Shown piece by piece: positions 35,754 to 44,937 of a stretch of 64,000 nt of DNA. The position numbers and the translations under genes were made by a program. Origin of the DNA: Paracoccaceae bacterium (lineage in GTDB: Bacteria > Pseudomonadota > Alphaproteobacteria > Rhodobacterales > Rhodobacteraceae); assembly GCA_027489375.1 (NCBI GenBank), contig JAIXZW010000012.1:186001-250000 (forward strand), written 5' to 3'. Under the pieces are notes generated by a model. The model saw only the letters and a program-made list of their open reading frames with translations, had not been told where the DNA came from and did no database searches. Within the stretch, counting starts at the first letter, position 1, and each line of letters begins with the position of its first letter.

Positions 35754-36785
35754 TTATCCCCTCGACGGGGCCGGTCCGGTGGACTGGCCGATGATGAGTT
35801 CCGCTTCCAGAAGCCGCTGCTGCGGCGCGTGGTCGGGATGGGCGATGATGTCGAGCAGCATCTCTGCCGCCAGCCGCCCCGCCTCGCGCACGCTCGACCG
35901 CGTGGCGGTGAAGATCGGCACATCCTCGCCGTTCTTCATGTAGGACAGGTCGTCGTCATGGATGATGATCGACACATCCCGCCCGATCTGCAACCCGCGC
36001 TCCTCCACCGCCCGACGCACGCCCATCCCCGAAATCATCGACGCGGCAAGGAAGGCCGTGGGCGGTCCCGCCATCGCCAGCATCGCCTTGGCAGCACGGT
36101 AGCCCGAAACCTCGGTCATTTCGTCCGAAGACATGAGCGCGCCGTCCACCGCAATCCCCCGCGCCTCGAGCGCATCGGTAAAGCCGGTGCGGCGGCGGAT
36201 CGCGAAATCCATGTTCTCCAGCCCGTTGACCAGCGCAATCCGCCGGTGGCCAAGGTCGAGCAGGAATTCGGTTGCCCGCAAAAAGGCGCGGCGGTTGTTC
36301 ACATCGACCCATGAATAGGGCAGGGAGGCCCCCGTGGCACGCCCGTGGACGACAAAGGGAATTCCGATTTCCGCAAGCAGCGGGATGCGCGGATCGTCCA
36401 TCTGCGGCGCGTGAAGGATCATCCCGTCCACCGTGCCGCGCGCCTTCAGGTCACGATAGGTCTGCGTCTCGTCCTCGTCCGGCACGACCGACAGCACCAT
36501 GTCATACCCGTTCTTGGAATAGGTCTCGCCCGCACCGGCGATGAAATCGGCGAAGATCGGGTTCATGATCTCGTGCCGCGTCGCAAGCGGGATGACATGC
36601 CCCACGGCAAAGGCCCGCCCCGTGGCAAGCCGGATCGCCTTGGTGTTGGGGCGGTAGTTGTGGCGCTTCGCTGCGGCCATGACGCGTTCCCGCGTGGCCT
36701 CGTTCACTTCGGGGTAGCCGTTCAGGGCACGGCTCACGGTCGTGGGCGACAGACCCAGTTGCGATGCCAGTTCCTTGAGGTTCAT
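35754..36785 (-). CDS. LacI family repressor of the glucoside genes (AglR-like)
   Basis: A 343-residue LacI-type regulator: headpiece MNLKELASQLGLSPTTVSRALNGYPEVNEATRERV, hinge, then a sugar-binding domain. It heads the minus-strand unit with the GH1 and glk genes and is divergent from a GH13 alpha-glucosidase. The palindrome at 36867-36884 in the shared spacer, with central CG, is the likely operator for both directions. The context resembles alpha-glucoside (agl) regulators. Confidence 0.9.
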   Translation of the reverse strand: MNLKELASQLGLSPTTVSRALNGYPEVNEATRERVMAAAKRHNYRPNTKAIRLATGRAFAVGHVIPLATRHEIMNPIFADFIAGAGETYSKNGYDMVLSVVPDEDETQTYRDLKARGTVDGMILHAPQMDDPRIPLLAEIGIPFVVHGRATGASLPYSWVDVNNRRAFLRATEFLLDLGHRRIALVNGLENMDFAIRRRTGFTDALEARGIAVDGALMSSDEMTEVSGYRAAKAMLAMAGPPTAFLAASMISGMGVRRAVEERGLQIGRDVSIIIHDDDLSYMKNGEDVPIFTATRSSVREAGRLAAEMLLDIIAHPDHAPQQRLLEAELIIGQSTGPAPSRG

Positions 36786-36866
36786 GACGGCACGTTACCC
36801 AAACCGATTTCAATCCGCGGCAGACTAAAGGTCTTGCGCGGCAAGGTCAAAGCCAATCGCGCCGCG

Positions 36867-36884
36867 CCCGTAAACGATTACGGG
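36867..36884. promoter_or_regulatory. LacI-type operator
   Basis: CCCGTAAACGATTACGGG is an 18-bp palindrome with 16 of 18 symmetric bases and the central CG typical of LacI-family operators. It lies between the divergent lacI-family gene (82 bp away) and the GH13 gene (118 bp away). Confidence 0.8.
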
Positions 36885-37001
36885 GCAAGTTTCGCTGCGC
36901 AAACCTGCCGAACGGCCGCTTTCCAATGCGCTTTGGATTGACAGCGCCGCCGCTTCGGCCCATTCCGGCTTGGATCAGGTTTCGGCGGGAAAGACAACGG
37001 C

Positions 37002-38624
37002 ATGGAAAACGCAATCGGGGGGAACGCCGACTGGTGGCGCGGCGCGGTGATCTACCAGATCTACCCGCGCAGCTTTCAGGACGGCAACGGCGACGGGATC
37101 GGCGACCTTGCGGGCATCGCCGACCGCCTGCCGCATATCGCCGCCCTTGGCGCGGATGCCATCTGGATCAGCCCTTTCTTCACCTCGCCGATGAAGGATT
37201 TCGGCTATGACGTCAGCAATTACTGCGACGTCGACCCGATGTTCGGCACCTTGGCCGATTTCGACCGCGTGGTGAAAACCGCCCATGACCTTGGCCTCAA
37301 GGTGATGATCGACCTCGTGCTGTCGCATACGGCCGATGTCCACCCCTGGTTCACGGAAAGCCGCAAGAACAAGTCGAACGCAAAGGCCGACTGGTATGTC
37401 TGGGCCGATCCGAAACCCGATGGCACGCCGCCCAACAACTGGCTCTCGGTCTTTGGTGGCTCCGCGTGGCAATGGGACGCGCGGCGCGAGCAGTATTACC
37501 TGCACAACTTCCTCACCAGCCAACCCGACCTCAACCTGCACCACGAACCCGTGCAGGACGCCCTTCTCGACGTGGCCCGCTTCTGGCTGGAGCGCGGCGT
37601 GAACGGCTTCCGGCTGGATACGATCAACTTCTACTTCGCCGACAAATACCTGCGCGACAACCCGTCCCTGCCCAAGGAGTTGCGCAACGACTCCATCGCG
37701 CCCTCGGTGAACCCCTATAACCACCAGCTTCACCTGTTCTCGAAGAACCAGCCCGAAAACCTTGATTTCCTGCGCAAATTCCGCGCCGTCCTGAACCCCT
37801 ACGGCGCCGCTGCCGTGGGCGAGGTGGGCGATGCCCAACGCGGGCTTGAGATCATGGCCGAATACACCTCGGGCGGTGACAAGGTGCAGATGTGCTACCC
37901 GTTCGAGATGCTGCAACCCGCGCGCCTGACAGCAGACCTTGCCGCCCTCACCTTCGACCGTCTGGCCAAGGCCGCGCCCGATGCCTGGCCCTGCTGGGCC
38001 TATTCCAACCACGACACCGTCCGCCACATCACGCGCTGGAATCTTTCCGAAGCAGCCGCAAAGACTTATGCGACGATGCTCATGTGCCTGCGCGGATCCG
38101 TCTGCCTCTATCAGGGCGAAGAGCTTGGCCTGCCCGAGGCCGACATCGCCTTTGAAGACCTCCAGGACCCCTACGGCATCCAGTTCTGGCCCGAATTCAA
38201 GGGCCGCGACGGCTGCCGCACCCCGATGATCTGGACCAGCGACAACGCCCTCTGCGGCTTCTCCGCGGCGCAAAGGGCATGGCTCCCCGTCACCGCCCCG
38301 CACCGCCCGCTGTCGGTCGCAGCCCAGACGGGGCAGGCGTCGTCGATGCTGGAACATTACCGCGCAAGCCTCGCCTTCCGTCGCGGACATGCCACGCTCC
38401 GCGATGGCGCGATGAGCGGATGGCACAGCGACGGCAAGATATTCTCGTTCCTTCGCACCGGCGCCGAGACGATCTTCTGCGCCTTCAACCTGTCGGACGA
38501 ACCCGCGACCCTAAAACTACTCCACGGCGCCTGGACGGGACACGCCGCCGGCTTGGGCGGTACGATGCCGGCAGGCGAGAGCGTAACCCTGGCGGGCTGG
38601 GGCTTCCTTGTCGCGGGCAGGTGA
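37002..38624 (+). CDS. GH13 alpha-glucosidase
   Basis: A 540-residue oligo-1,6-glucosidase/alpha-glucosidase. WWRGAVIYQIYPRSFQDGNGDGIGDLAGI is the family start, the nucleophile Asp is in GFRLDTIN, acid/base Glu in AAVGEVGD and the transition-state Asp in YSNHDTVRH. No signal peptide. Divergent from the lacI unit, sharing the operator at 36867. A binding-protein transporter for alpha-glucosides, usual in agl loci, is not in the window. Confidence 0.92.
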   Translation: MENAIGGNADWWRGAVIYQIYPRSFQDGNGDGIGDLAGIADRLPHIAALGADAIWISPFFTSPMKDFGYDVSNYCDVDPMFGTLADFDRVVKTAHDLGLKVMIDLVLSHTADVHPWFTESRKNKSNAKADWYVWADPKPDGTPPNNWLSVFGGSAWQWDARREQYYLHNFLTSQPDLNLHHEPVQDALLDVARFWLERGVNGFRLDTINFYFADKYLRDNPSLPKELRNDSIAPSVNPYNHQLHLFSKNQPENLDFLRKFRAVLNPYGAAAVGEVGDAQRGLEIMAEYTSGGDKVQMCYPFEMLQPARLTADLAALTFDRLAKAAPDAWPCWAYSNHDTVRHITRWNLSEAAAKTYATMLMCLRGSVCLYQGEELGLPEADIAFEDLQDPYGIQFWPEFKGRDGCRTPMIWTSDNALCGFSAAQRAWLPVTAPHRPLSVAAQTGQASSMLEHYRASLAFRRGHATLRDGAMSGWHSDGKIFSFLRTGAETIFCAFNLSDEPATLKLLHGAWTGHAAGLGGTMPAGESVTLAGWGFLVAGR

Positions 38625-38652
38625 AAAGGGGGGGTGATTGCCCCCCTTTCCA
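38624..38652. terminator. Bidirectional terminator between the GH13 and ureohydrolase genes
   Basis: GAAAAGGGGGGG and CCCCCCTTTC arms with loop TGATTG lie between converging genes. On the plus strand the stem is followed by CTTTCCAC and on the minus strand by CTTTTCAC. Confidence 0.7.
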
Positions 38653-38667
38653 CATCATATGAAAGAC

Positions 38668-39627
38668 TTAGCGCATCTTCCTCGCATGGAAGATGAAGCC
38701 GAGGAAGTTGAGCAGGACCTGCGCCGCCAGAATCGCGGTCGTGCCGTCACGGTCATAATCGGGCGCGACCTCCACCAGGTCGATCCCCACGATATCGTGC
38801 TGCTTCGCCGCCGCCTGCAAAACCTCGAGCACCTCGTAATACAGGAACCCGCCGTGGCTCGGCGTGCCGGTCCCCGGCGCGATGGAGGGGCAGAAGCCGT
38901 CGATATCGATGGTCACGTAAAGCCGCGCATCCGCAGGAATCCGCGCCAGAACCCCCTCGACCCCCAGTTTCCGCACCTGCCGCACCGACAGGATGTCATC
39001 CCCCATCGCCCGCGCCGCGTCATAGCCCTCTTTGCTGGTCGATGACACGTTGCGGATGCCCAGAGCGGTGATCCCCGTCACATAATCCTTCTCTGCCGCC
39101 CGCCGCATCGGGTTGCCATGCCCGTGCCGCACCCCGTGGCGCACATCGACGAAATCGAGATGCGCGTCGATTTGCAGGATATGGATCGGCCCCTGGTCGT
39201 CAAAAGCGCGGATGCAGGGAATGTTGATCGAATGATCCCCGCCGATGGTCACGGGCAAAGCCCCCGCCTTCAGGATCGCCCGCACGCCCTTTTCGATATT
39301 GGCATGGCTGGTTTCGGTGTCGGTATGGACGATGTCGGCATCGCCGATATCCACCATCGTCACCTCCGGCCCCAGATAGATCGCGTCATCCTCGTGGTCG
39401 TAAGCCCCCGCATGGCCGAAGCTGAACAGGGTTGACGCCTCGCGCACTGCACGCGGGCCGAATCGCGCGCCCGACCGGAACTGCGTGCCGAAATCGAAGG
39501 GCGCGCCAAGGACGGCGATATCGGCGTCGATCGCCTCCCAGTCGCCGACATAAGGCCGCTTGCCAAAGGTCGAGATGCCGACGAAGGGCAGGTTCAGCCG
39601 CCCCGTTTCATAGGTGTTTCCGCTCAT
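38668..39627 (-). CDS. Agmatinase/ureohydrolase family protein
   Basis: A 319-residue binuclear-manganese ureohydrolase. Metal ligands are visible as GGDHS, IDAHLDF and TIDIDGFCPSIAPGTGTP. Family members split agmatine, guanidinobutyrate, arginine or guanidine. The FCPS after DID replaces the more common DP of agmatinases, so the substrate is open. It is next to a LysR gene on the same strand and near a PhyH dioxygenase, suggesting a module for a guanidino compound. Confidence 0.82.
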   Translation of the reverse strand: MSGNTYETGRLNLPFVGISTFGKRPYVGDWEAIDADIAVLGAPFDFGTQFRSGARFGPRAVREASTLFSFGHAGAYDHEDDAIYLGPEVTMVDIGDADIVHTDTETSHANIEKGVRAILKAGALPVTIGGDHSINIPCIRAFDDQGPIHILQIDAHLDFVDVRHGVRHGHGNPMRRAAEKDYVTGITALGIRNVSSTSKEGYDAARAMGDDILSVRQVRKLGVEGVLARIPADARLYVTIDIDGFCPSIAPGTGTPSHGGFLYYEVLEVLQAAAKQHDIVGIDLVEVAPDYDRDGTTAILAAQVLLNFLGFIFHARKMR

Positions 39628-39642
39628 GGTCGCCCCTGTTGC

Positions 39643-40548
39643 TTATGTCGCCATGCTGTCGGCATCCTTGCCAAAGGGCAAGAGGGCCGGCAGCATTTCC
39701 ACCAGCCGCGCCGCCGCACCGCTCGGCGGATGCCCCGCCGGATGGGCCAGAACCACAGGCTCGCTTCCCGCGTCCGAAATCGGCAGGACAGCGACCTTCT
39801 GCCCGTCATGGCTGTGCCGCGACAGGGGCCGCGTGTAGCTGATCCCCACGCCCAGACCATTGGCCGCAAAGCTCCGCATCAGCTCGAGGCTCGCCGTCCG
39901 GTGCGCGATGCGCGGCGTGAGACCCGCTTGGCTGAACAGCCCGCGGATATGCCCGACCGACAGCCCCTGATCGGTCAGGATCAGCGGCACCCCGGCCAGT
40001 TCCGCCAGCGTCACCGACCGCCGCCGCCGCAACAGCGGATGGTCCGCCGCCATCACCGCATGGGGCGCCACCCGCGCCACCTCGACCCGCGCCACCTCGG
40101 CGCCAAGGCCAAGGTCCCATGTCAGCGCAAGGTCGATCCGCCCCTGCCGCAACCCCTCGGTGATCGCCTCGAACCCCAGAACCGAAGGCTCCAGCACCAC
40201 CTCCGCCCCCTCCAGCCCGCGCAAAAGCCGCGCCAGCAGGGCAGGGGCCAGATCCTCGAAACAGGCCAGCCGCACGGGGGCCGCCTGCACCGCCCCCTGC
40301 ATCAGCCGTGCGATCCCGCCCAGCATGTCCTGCGCCTCGGCCAGCCAGCCACGGCCAAAGCCGGTGGGAACCACCGTCCCGCCCGCCCGCCGTAGGAACA
40401 GGGGTTGCCCCAAGGCCGCCTCCAACTGGCCCAAGGCCACCGACAGCGCGGGCTGCGAGACATGCAGCGCCTCGGCCGCCGCCGTGACGCCGCCGGAGCG
40501 CGCCACGGCGCAGGCATATTCGATCTGGCGCAGCGAGGCATTAATCAT
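39643..40548 (-). CDS. LysR family transcriptional regulator
   Basis: A 301-residue LysR regulator. HTH: ASLRQIEYACAVARSGGVTAAAEALHVSQPALSVALGQLEAALGQPLFLRR. The effector domain follows from about residue 90. It is divergent from the PhyH gene, and the spacer has a perfect LysR-type inverted repeat. It is likely to control both the dioxygenase and, through read-through, the ureohydrolase 15 bp downstream. Confidence 0.9.
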   Translation of the reverse strand: MINASLRQIEYACAVARSGGVTAAAEALHVSQPALSVALGQLEAALGQPLFLRRAGGTVVPTGFGRGWLAEAQDMLGGIARLMQGAVQAAPVRLACFEDLAPALLARLLRGLEGAEVVLEPSVLGFEAITEGLRQGRIDLALTWDLGLGAEVARVEVARVAPHAVMAADHPLLRRRRSVTLAELAGVPLILTDQGLSVGHIRGLFSQAGLTPRIAHRTASLELMRSFAANGLGVGISYTRPLSRHSHDGQKVAVLPISDAGSEPVVLAHPAGHPPSGAAARLVEMLPALLPFGKDADSMAT

Positions 40549-40565
40549 AACTATGACCCGTATCC

Positions 40566-40590
40566 GGATATATGATTTGAAACTATATCC
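40566..40590. promoter_or_regulatory. LysR-type binding site
   Basis: GGATATA (40566-40572) and TATATCC (40584-40590) are perfect 7-bp arms spaced by 11 bp, containing the T-N11-A signature of LysR regulators. It lies between the divergent lysR (start 40548) and phyH (start 40630) genes. Confidence 0.8.
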
Positions 40591-40629
40591 CGCGCCTGCC
40601 ATCCCTGCCAAGAACGGATGGAGGAAGAC

Positions 40630-41418
40630 ATGGTCAACGTAACCGATCAGATGGTCGAGGATTTCCAGCGCGATGGCGTGGTTCTGGTCAAAGGGCTGTG
40701 GTCCGACTGGGTCGAAACCCTGCGCGAGGGCGTGGCCCGCAACATGGCCGAACCCGGCCCCTATGCGGCAGAAAACCTCAAACCCGGCGAGGGCGGGCGC
40801 TTTTTCGACGATTACTGCAACTGGGACCGCATCCCCGAATTCGAACGCGTGATCCGGCAATCCGCCGTGGCCGATGTCGCAGCCCAGCTCATGCGCTCCA
40901 CCCGCGTGCAGCTTTTCCACGACCATGTTCTGGTCAAGGAACCGGGAACCTCCAAACCCACCCCGTGGCATCAGGACGGCCCCTATTACTTCGTCGGGGG
41001 GCGCCAGACCGTCAGCTTCTGGTCGCCGCTCGACCCCGTGCGCGAAGCGTCCTTGCGCTGCGTCGCAGGTTCCCACCGCTGGGAGAAAGAGGTCCTGCCG
41101 ACCCGCTGGCTGGCCGAAACCAGCTTCTACCCCGACAGCGACAAATACATGCCCGTCCCCGATCCCGATGCCGAAGGCATGCGCGTCATGGAATGGGAGA
41201 TGGAGCCGGGCGATGCCGTGGCATTCGACTACCTCACCCTCCACGGCGCGCGCGGCAACGAAACCGCGCAACGCCGCCGCGCCTTTTCCTTGCGGCTGGT
41301 GGGAGATGACGCCCGATACGTCGAACGTCCCGGTCGCACCTCGCCGCCCTATCCGGGCCATGACATGAAACCGGGCGAGCGTCTGCGCGAAGACTGGTTC
41401 CCCGTCCTGCGCAGCTAG
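40630..41418 (+). CDS. Phytanoyl-CoA dioxygenase (PhyH) family Fe(II)/2-oxoglutarate oxygenase
   Basis: A 262-residue non-heme iron dioxygenase. The HxD of the iron triad is in TPWHQDGPYYF, with the distal His in TLHGARGNE and the 2-oxoglutarate Arg in RRRAFSLR. The start at 40630 is chosen because GGAGGA sits 5 bp ahead; an ATG at 40618 lies before that site. The substrate is unknown. The gene is divergent from lysR and may hydroxylate an amine or guanidino compound that the ureohydrolase then handles. Confidence 0.85.
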   Translation: MVNVTDQMVEDFQRDGVVLVKGLWSDWVETLREGVARNMAEPGPYAAENLKPGEGGRFFDDYCNWDRIPEFERVIRQSAVADVAAQLMRSTRVQLFHDHVLVKEPGTSKPTPWHQDGPYYFVGGRQTVSFWSPLDPVREASLRCVAGSHRWEKEVLPTRWLAETSFYPDSDKYMPVPDPDAEGMRVMEWEMEPGDAVAFDYLTLHGARGNETAQRRRAFSLRLVGDDARYVERPGRTSPPYPGHDMKPGERLREDWFPVLRS

Positions 41419-41549
41419 ACGCTTTCCTGCGAAAGAAGACGTGGCGAAATCGTCATCTAGCCTTCGATGCGTCACCCGCTGCGACCGGATGCCCCTTTAG
41501 CTTCCCGCGCCAATCCCTATGGTGGCGCGGGAAAAAGAAGGAGAGGCCG

Positions 41550-42545
41550 ATGGAACCCGCCCGCCACCGCCCCAAGATGTTCCCTGCGCCGGACTTCCCG
41601 CCGAAACGGCCCGCCCGTTTCGCCCGCACGCCCCCCGCGATCTTTCCGCCCATCCTCGGCCTGCTCGGGCTTGGCCTTGCGCTGCGGCGCGGGTTCGAGG
41701 CGCTTGCGCTTCCCTCCGGCCTTGCCGACCTTCTTCTTGGCATGGCGGCGATGCTCTGGGCCTTTGCGGTCTATGCCTATCTGGCCAAGGTGGCGAAGCG
41801 GGCAGGGGTGATCGTGCAGGACCTGCGCGTCCTGCCGGGGCGGAACGGGCTTGCCACCGCCACGATGGGCGGCATGGCGCTTGCGGCAGCCCTGGTGCCG
41901 GTGGCCCCGCTCATCGCCTTTGCGCTGCTCGTCGCCGCGATCAGCGCCCATATCGCGCTGGCGGTGACGGCGGCGGTGCTGTTCCTGCGCCTGCCACCCG
42001 ATGCGCGCCCCGTCGATCCGGGCTGGCACCTCGTCTTCGTCGGTCCCATCGTCGGCGGCCTCGCCTCGGCGCAACTGGGCCTGACGCTGCTGTCGGTCGC
42101 GCTCTACGCGCTCACCGCCACGGCGGCGCTGTCGATCTGGGCGGCCTCGGCCCTGCAATTTTCCAAGGCGACACCGCCCGCCCCGCTGCGCCCGCTGCTG
42201 GCGATCCACCTGTCGCCTGCGGCTCTGCTGTCGACCACCGCCACCCTCAACGGCTGGCCCATGCTCGCGCTCGGCTTCGCTGCCCTCGGCGCGCTCGTTT
42301 TCGTCGCGCTGCTTGCCAGCGCCCGCTGGGTTGCGGCGGCGGGCTTCTCGCCGATGTGGGGGGCGTTCACCTTCCCGCTTGCCGCCTTTGCCGCGGCACT
42401 TCTGGCCCTCGGCACGCCTTGGGCCTATGCGGGGATGATCCTGCTTGCGGCGGGGACAATTGCCATCCCCGCCATCGCCTGGCGCATCTTCACCCTCTGG
42501 GGGGCGGGCACGTTGGCCGCCAAGACCAACGCGGCCGAGGCGTGA
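41550..42545 (+). CDS. TehA/SLAC1 (TDT) family membrane channel
   Basis: A 331-residue protein with about ten hydrophobic segments and the tellurite-resistance/dicarboxylate transporter pattern (an early FPPILGLLGLGLALRRG, later WAASALQFSKATPPAPLRPLLAIHLSPAALLS). Related proteins are anion channels or transporters; TehA is named for tellurite resistance. The transported ion cannot be read here. It stands alone, about 130 bp after phyH. Confidence 0.78.
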   Translation: MEPARHRPKMFPAPDFPPKRPARFARTPPAIFPPILGLLGLGLALRRGFEALALPSGLADLLLGMAAMLWAFAVYAYLAKVAKRAGVIVQDLRVLPGRNGLATATMGGMALAAALVPVAPLIAFALLVAAISAHIALAVTAAVLFLRLPPDARPVDPGWHLVFVGPIVGGLASAQLGLTLLSVALYALTATAALSIWAASALQFSKATPPAPLRPLLAIHLSPAALLSTTATLNGWPMLALGFAALGALVFVALLASARWVAAAGFSPMWGAFTFPLAAFAAALLALGTPWAYAGMILLAAGTIAIPAIAWRIFTLWGAGTLAAKTNAAEA

Positions 42546-42546
42546 T

Positions 42547-43101
42547 TTACGGGATGATCCGCGTGTATTTCACGCCCGCAAGCGTGGCCCCCGCGATCAG
42601 CCCCTGCTGGCCGAAGACAAAGGGGATGACGGGGTCAAGCTCGGTCGTCTCTTTCCCGATGCTGGCACCCTGTTCGGGGGTCGCGTAGCGCAGATCGCCA
42701 CTCGCCGCCCAGCCCGAGCCGCGGCGGAATTCGGCCAAGGCTTCGTCCGTCATGAAGAACAGCGCATGGGCATATTGCTGTGCACCGATCTGGAAGCCGA
42801 TGCTCGCCTTGGTGGCGGAATAGTAATCCACCGTCACATCCTTGATCCGCAGCGCCCCGCGCCCGTAGGCACCGCCGTAGATGAAGCCCGCCTCCGTCAC
42901 CAGCGGCATGTAAAGCACCCCCGCCGCCCGCTGCGACAGATCGCGCGTGCCCGGATAGCGACCGAACAGGTATTCCCGCGTCGCATCCACCCGCGCATCA
43001 ATCTGCTGCGCCCCATTCGATCCCACGCCATTGGCGCAAGCCGCCGTCAACAATACCGACGCGCCCGCACCAGCCAGCAACCCTCTCCGAGTGACGATCA
43101 T
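42547..43101 (-). CDS. SYLF/YSC84-domain lipoprotein
   Basis: A 184-residue exported protein. The N-terminus MIVTRRGLLAGAGASVLLTAAC has a twin-Arg-like start and a lipobox (LTAAC, Cys22), giving a lipoprotein. The rest is a SYLF (YSC84) domain, a lipid-binding fold, with GVLYMPLVTEAGFIYGGAYGRGAL and SIGFQIGAQQYAHALFFMTDEAL. Function in bacteria is unclear. Converges with the TehA-like gene. Confidence 0.85.
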   Translation of the reverse strand: MIVTRRGLLAGAGASVLLTAACANGVGSNGAQQIDARVDATREYLFGRYPGTRDLSQRAAGVLYMPLVTEAGFIYGGAYGRGALRIKDVTVDYYSATKASIGFQIGAQQYAHALFFMTDEALAEFRRGSGWAASGDLRYATPEQGASIGKETTELDPVIPFVFGQQGLIAGATLAGVKYTRIIP

Positions 43102-43233
43102 CTTCCGCCCTTTCCTGCCTCATCCGGGGTTCTCGCACGACCCCGCTCGTTTCGCTTAGGTTAACGCCTTTGGGCGTCTCTGTCATGTCCCGCAAATACC
43201 GGCGGCGGGGCAGCGCCGATCACGGTGCAGCGA

Positions 43234-44259
<1,026 letters not shown>

Positions 44260-44377
44260 TCATGCTTGGCTTGGGGCTTGCGGTCTAACCCCTTGACTGC
44301 CAGAGATGAGCACGCGCCTCAAGCCATGTCGCATCTCCGACCGGGCAGGGGGCCGCGAAAACCGGCGGAGAAAACGC

Positions 44378-44899
44378 TTGCACTGGTATGACAAGATTTT
44401 CGAACTGATCGACCTGCGGTCCTTTTCGAACCTCTGGTATTGGCTCGGCCTGTCGGTCTTCTGGTCTACCGTCGGCCATTGGGTTATCGGCGTCCCGCAT
44501 GACATGATCCGCAGGGCCGCCACCGACAGCCAGACGATGGAAGATGTCGAGGCGCTCTCGGCCATCTACGTCCGCCGCCTGCTTTTCATCGCCCGCACCG
44601 CAGGGGTGTGGTTGGTTGCCTTTCTCTCCTTCCTTCTCAGCGGTCTCGTGTTGCTGGCCGTGGAATATGGCGTGGAATTCGCCCAAGCCCTGCTCTGCCT
44701 CGTGTTTCCCGGCAGCATCGTTCTCTTGCTCACATTGCGCACCGCCCGCATGATCGAAGCGGGCGAAGGTCAGGGCACCGCGCTCCTGCGCCGCCTGCGC
44801 CGCCACCGCATTTCGGTTCAGGTGATCGGCATGTTCGCCATCTTCGCCACCGCCGTCTTCGGCATGTACCAGAACCTTCTGATCGGCGTTTACGGCTAG
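44378..44899 (+). CDS. Membrane protein annotated in relatives as a SufBCD complex component
   Basis: A 173-residue membrane protein with about four hydrophobic segments. The N-terminus WYDKIFELIDLRSFSNLWYWLGLSVFWSTVGHWVIGVPHDM resembles a rhodobacterial family labelled component of SufBCD complex, a name I cannot verify from sequence. The start is taken as TTG 44378 with GGAG 7 bp ahead; an upstream ATG (44306) would add 24 basic residues. The suf genes are not nearby. Confidence 0.65.
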   Translation: MHWYDKIFELIDLRSFSNLWYWLGLSVFWSTVGHWVIGVPHDMIRRAATDSQTMEDVEALSAIYVRRLLFIARTAGVWLVAFLSFLLSGLVLLAVEYGVEFAQALLCLVFPGSIVLLLTLRTARMIEAGEGQGTALLRRLRRHRISVQVIGMFAIFATAVFGMYQNLLIGVYG

Positions 44900-44937
44900 C
44901 GCTTGACCCCGCCGCGCTTGCGGTTAAGTCAGGCGCC

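Noticed and set aside
44608..44937. A longer Mfd N-terminus from the upstream in-frame ATG
   Set aside because: The extra 110 residues overlap the preceding membrane protein gene in another frame and look like its shadow. The start at 44938 matches the family.
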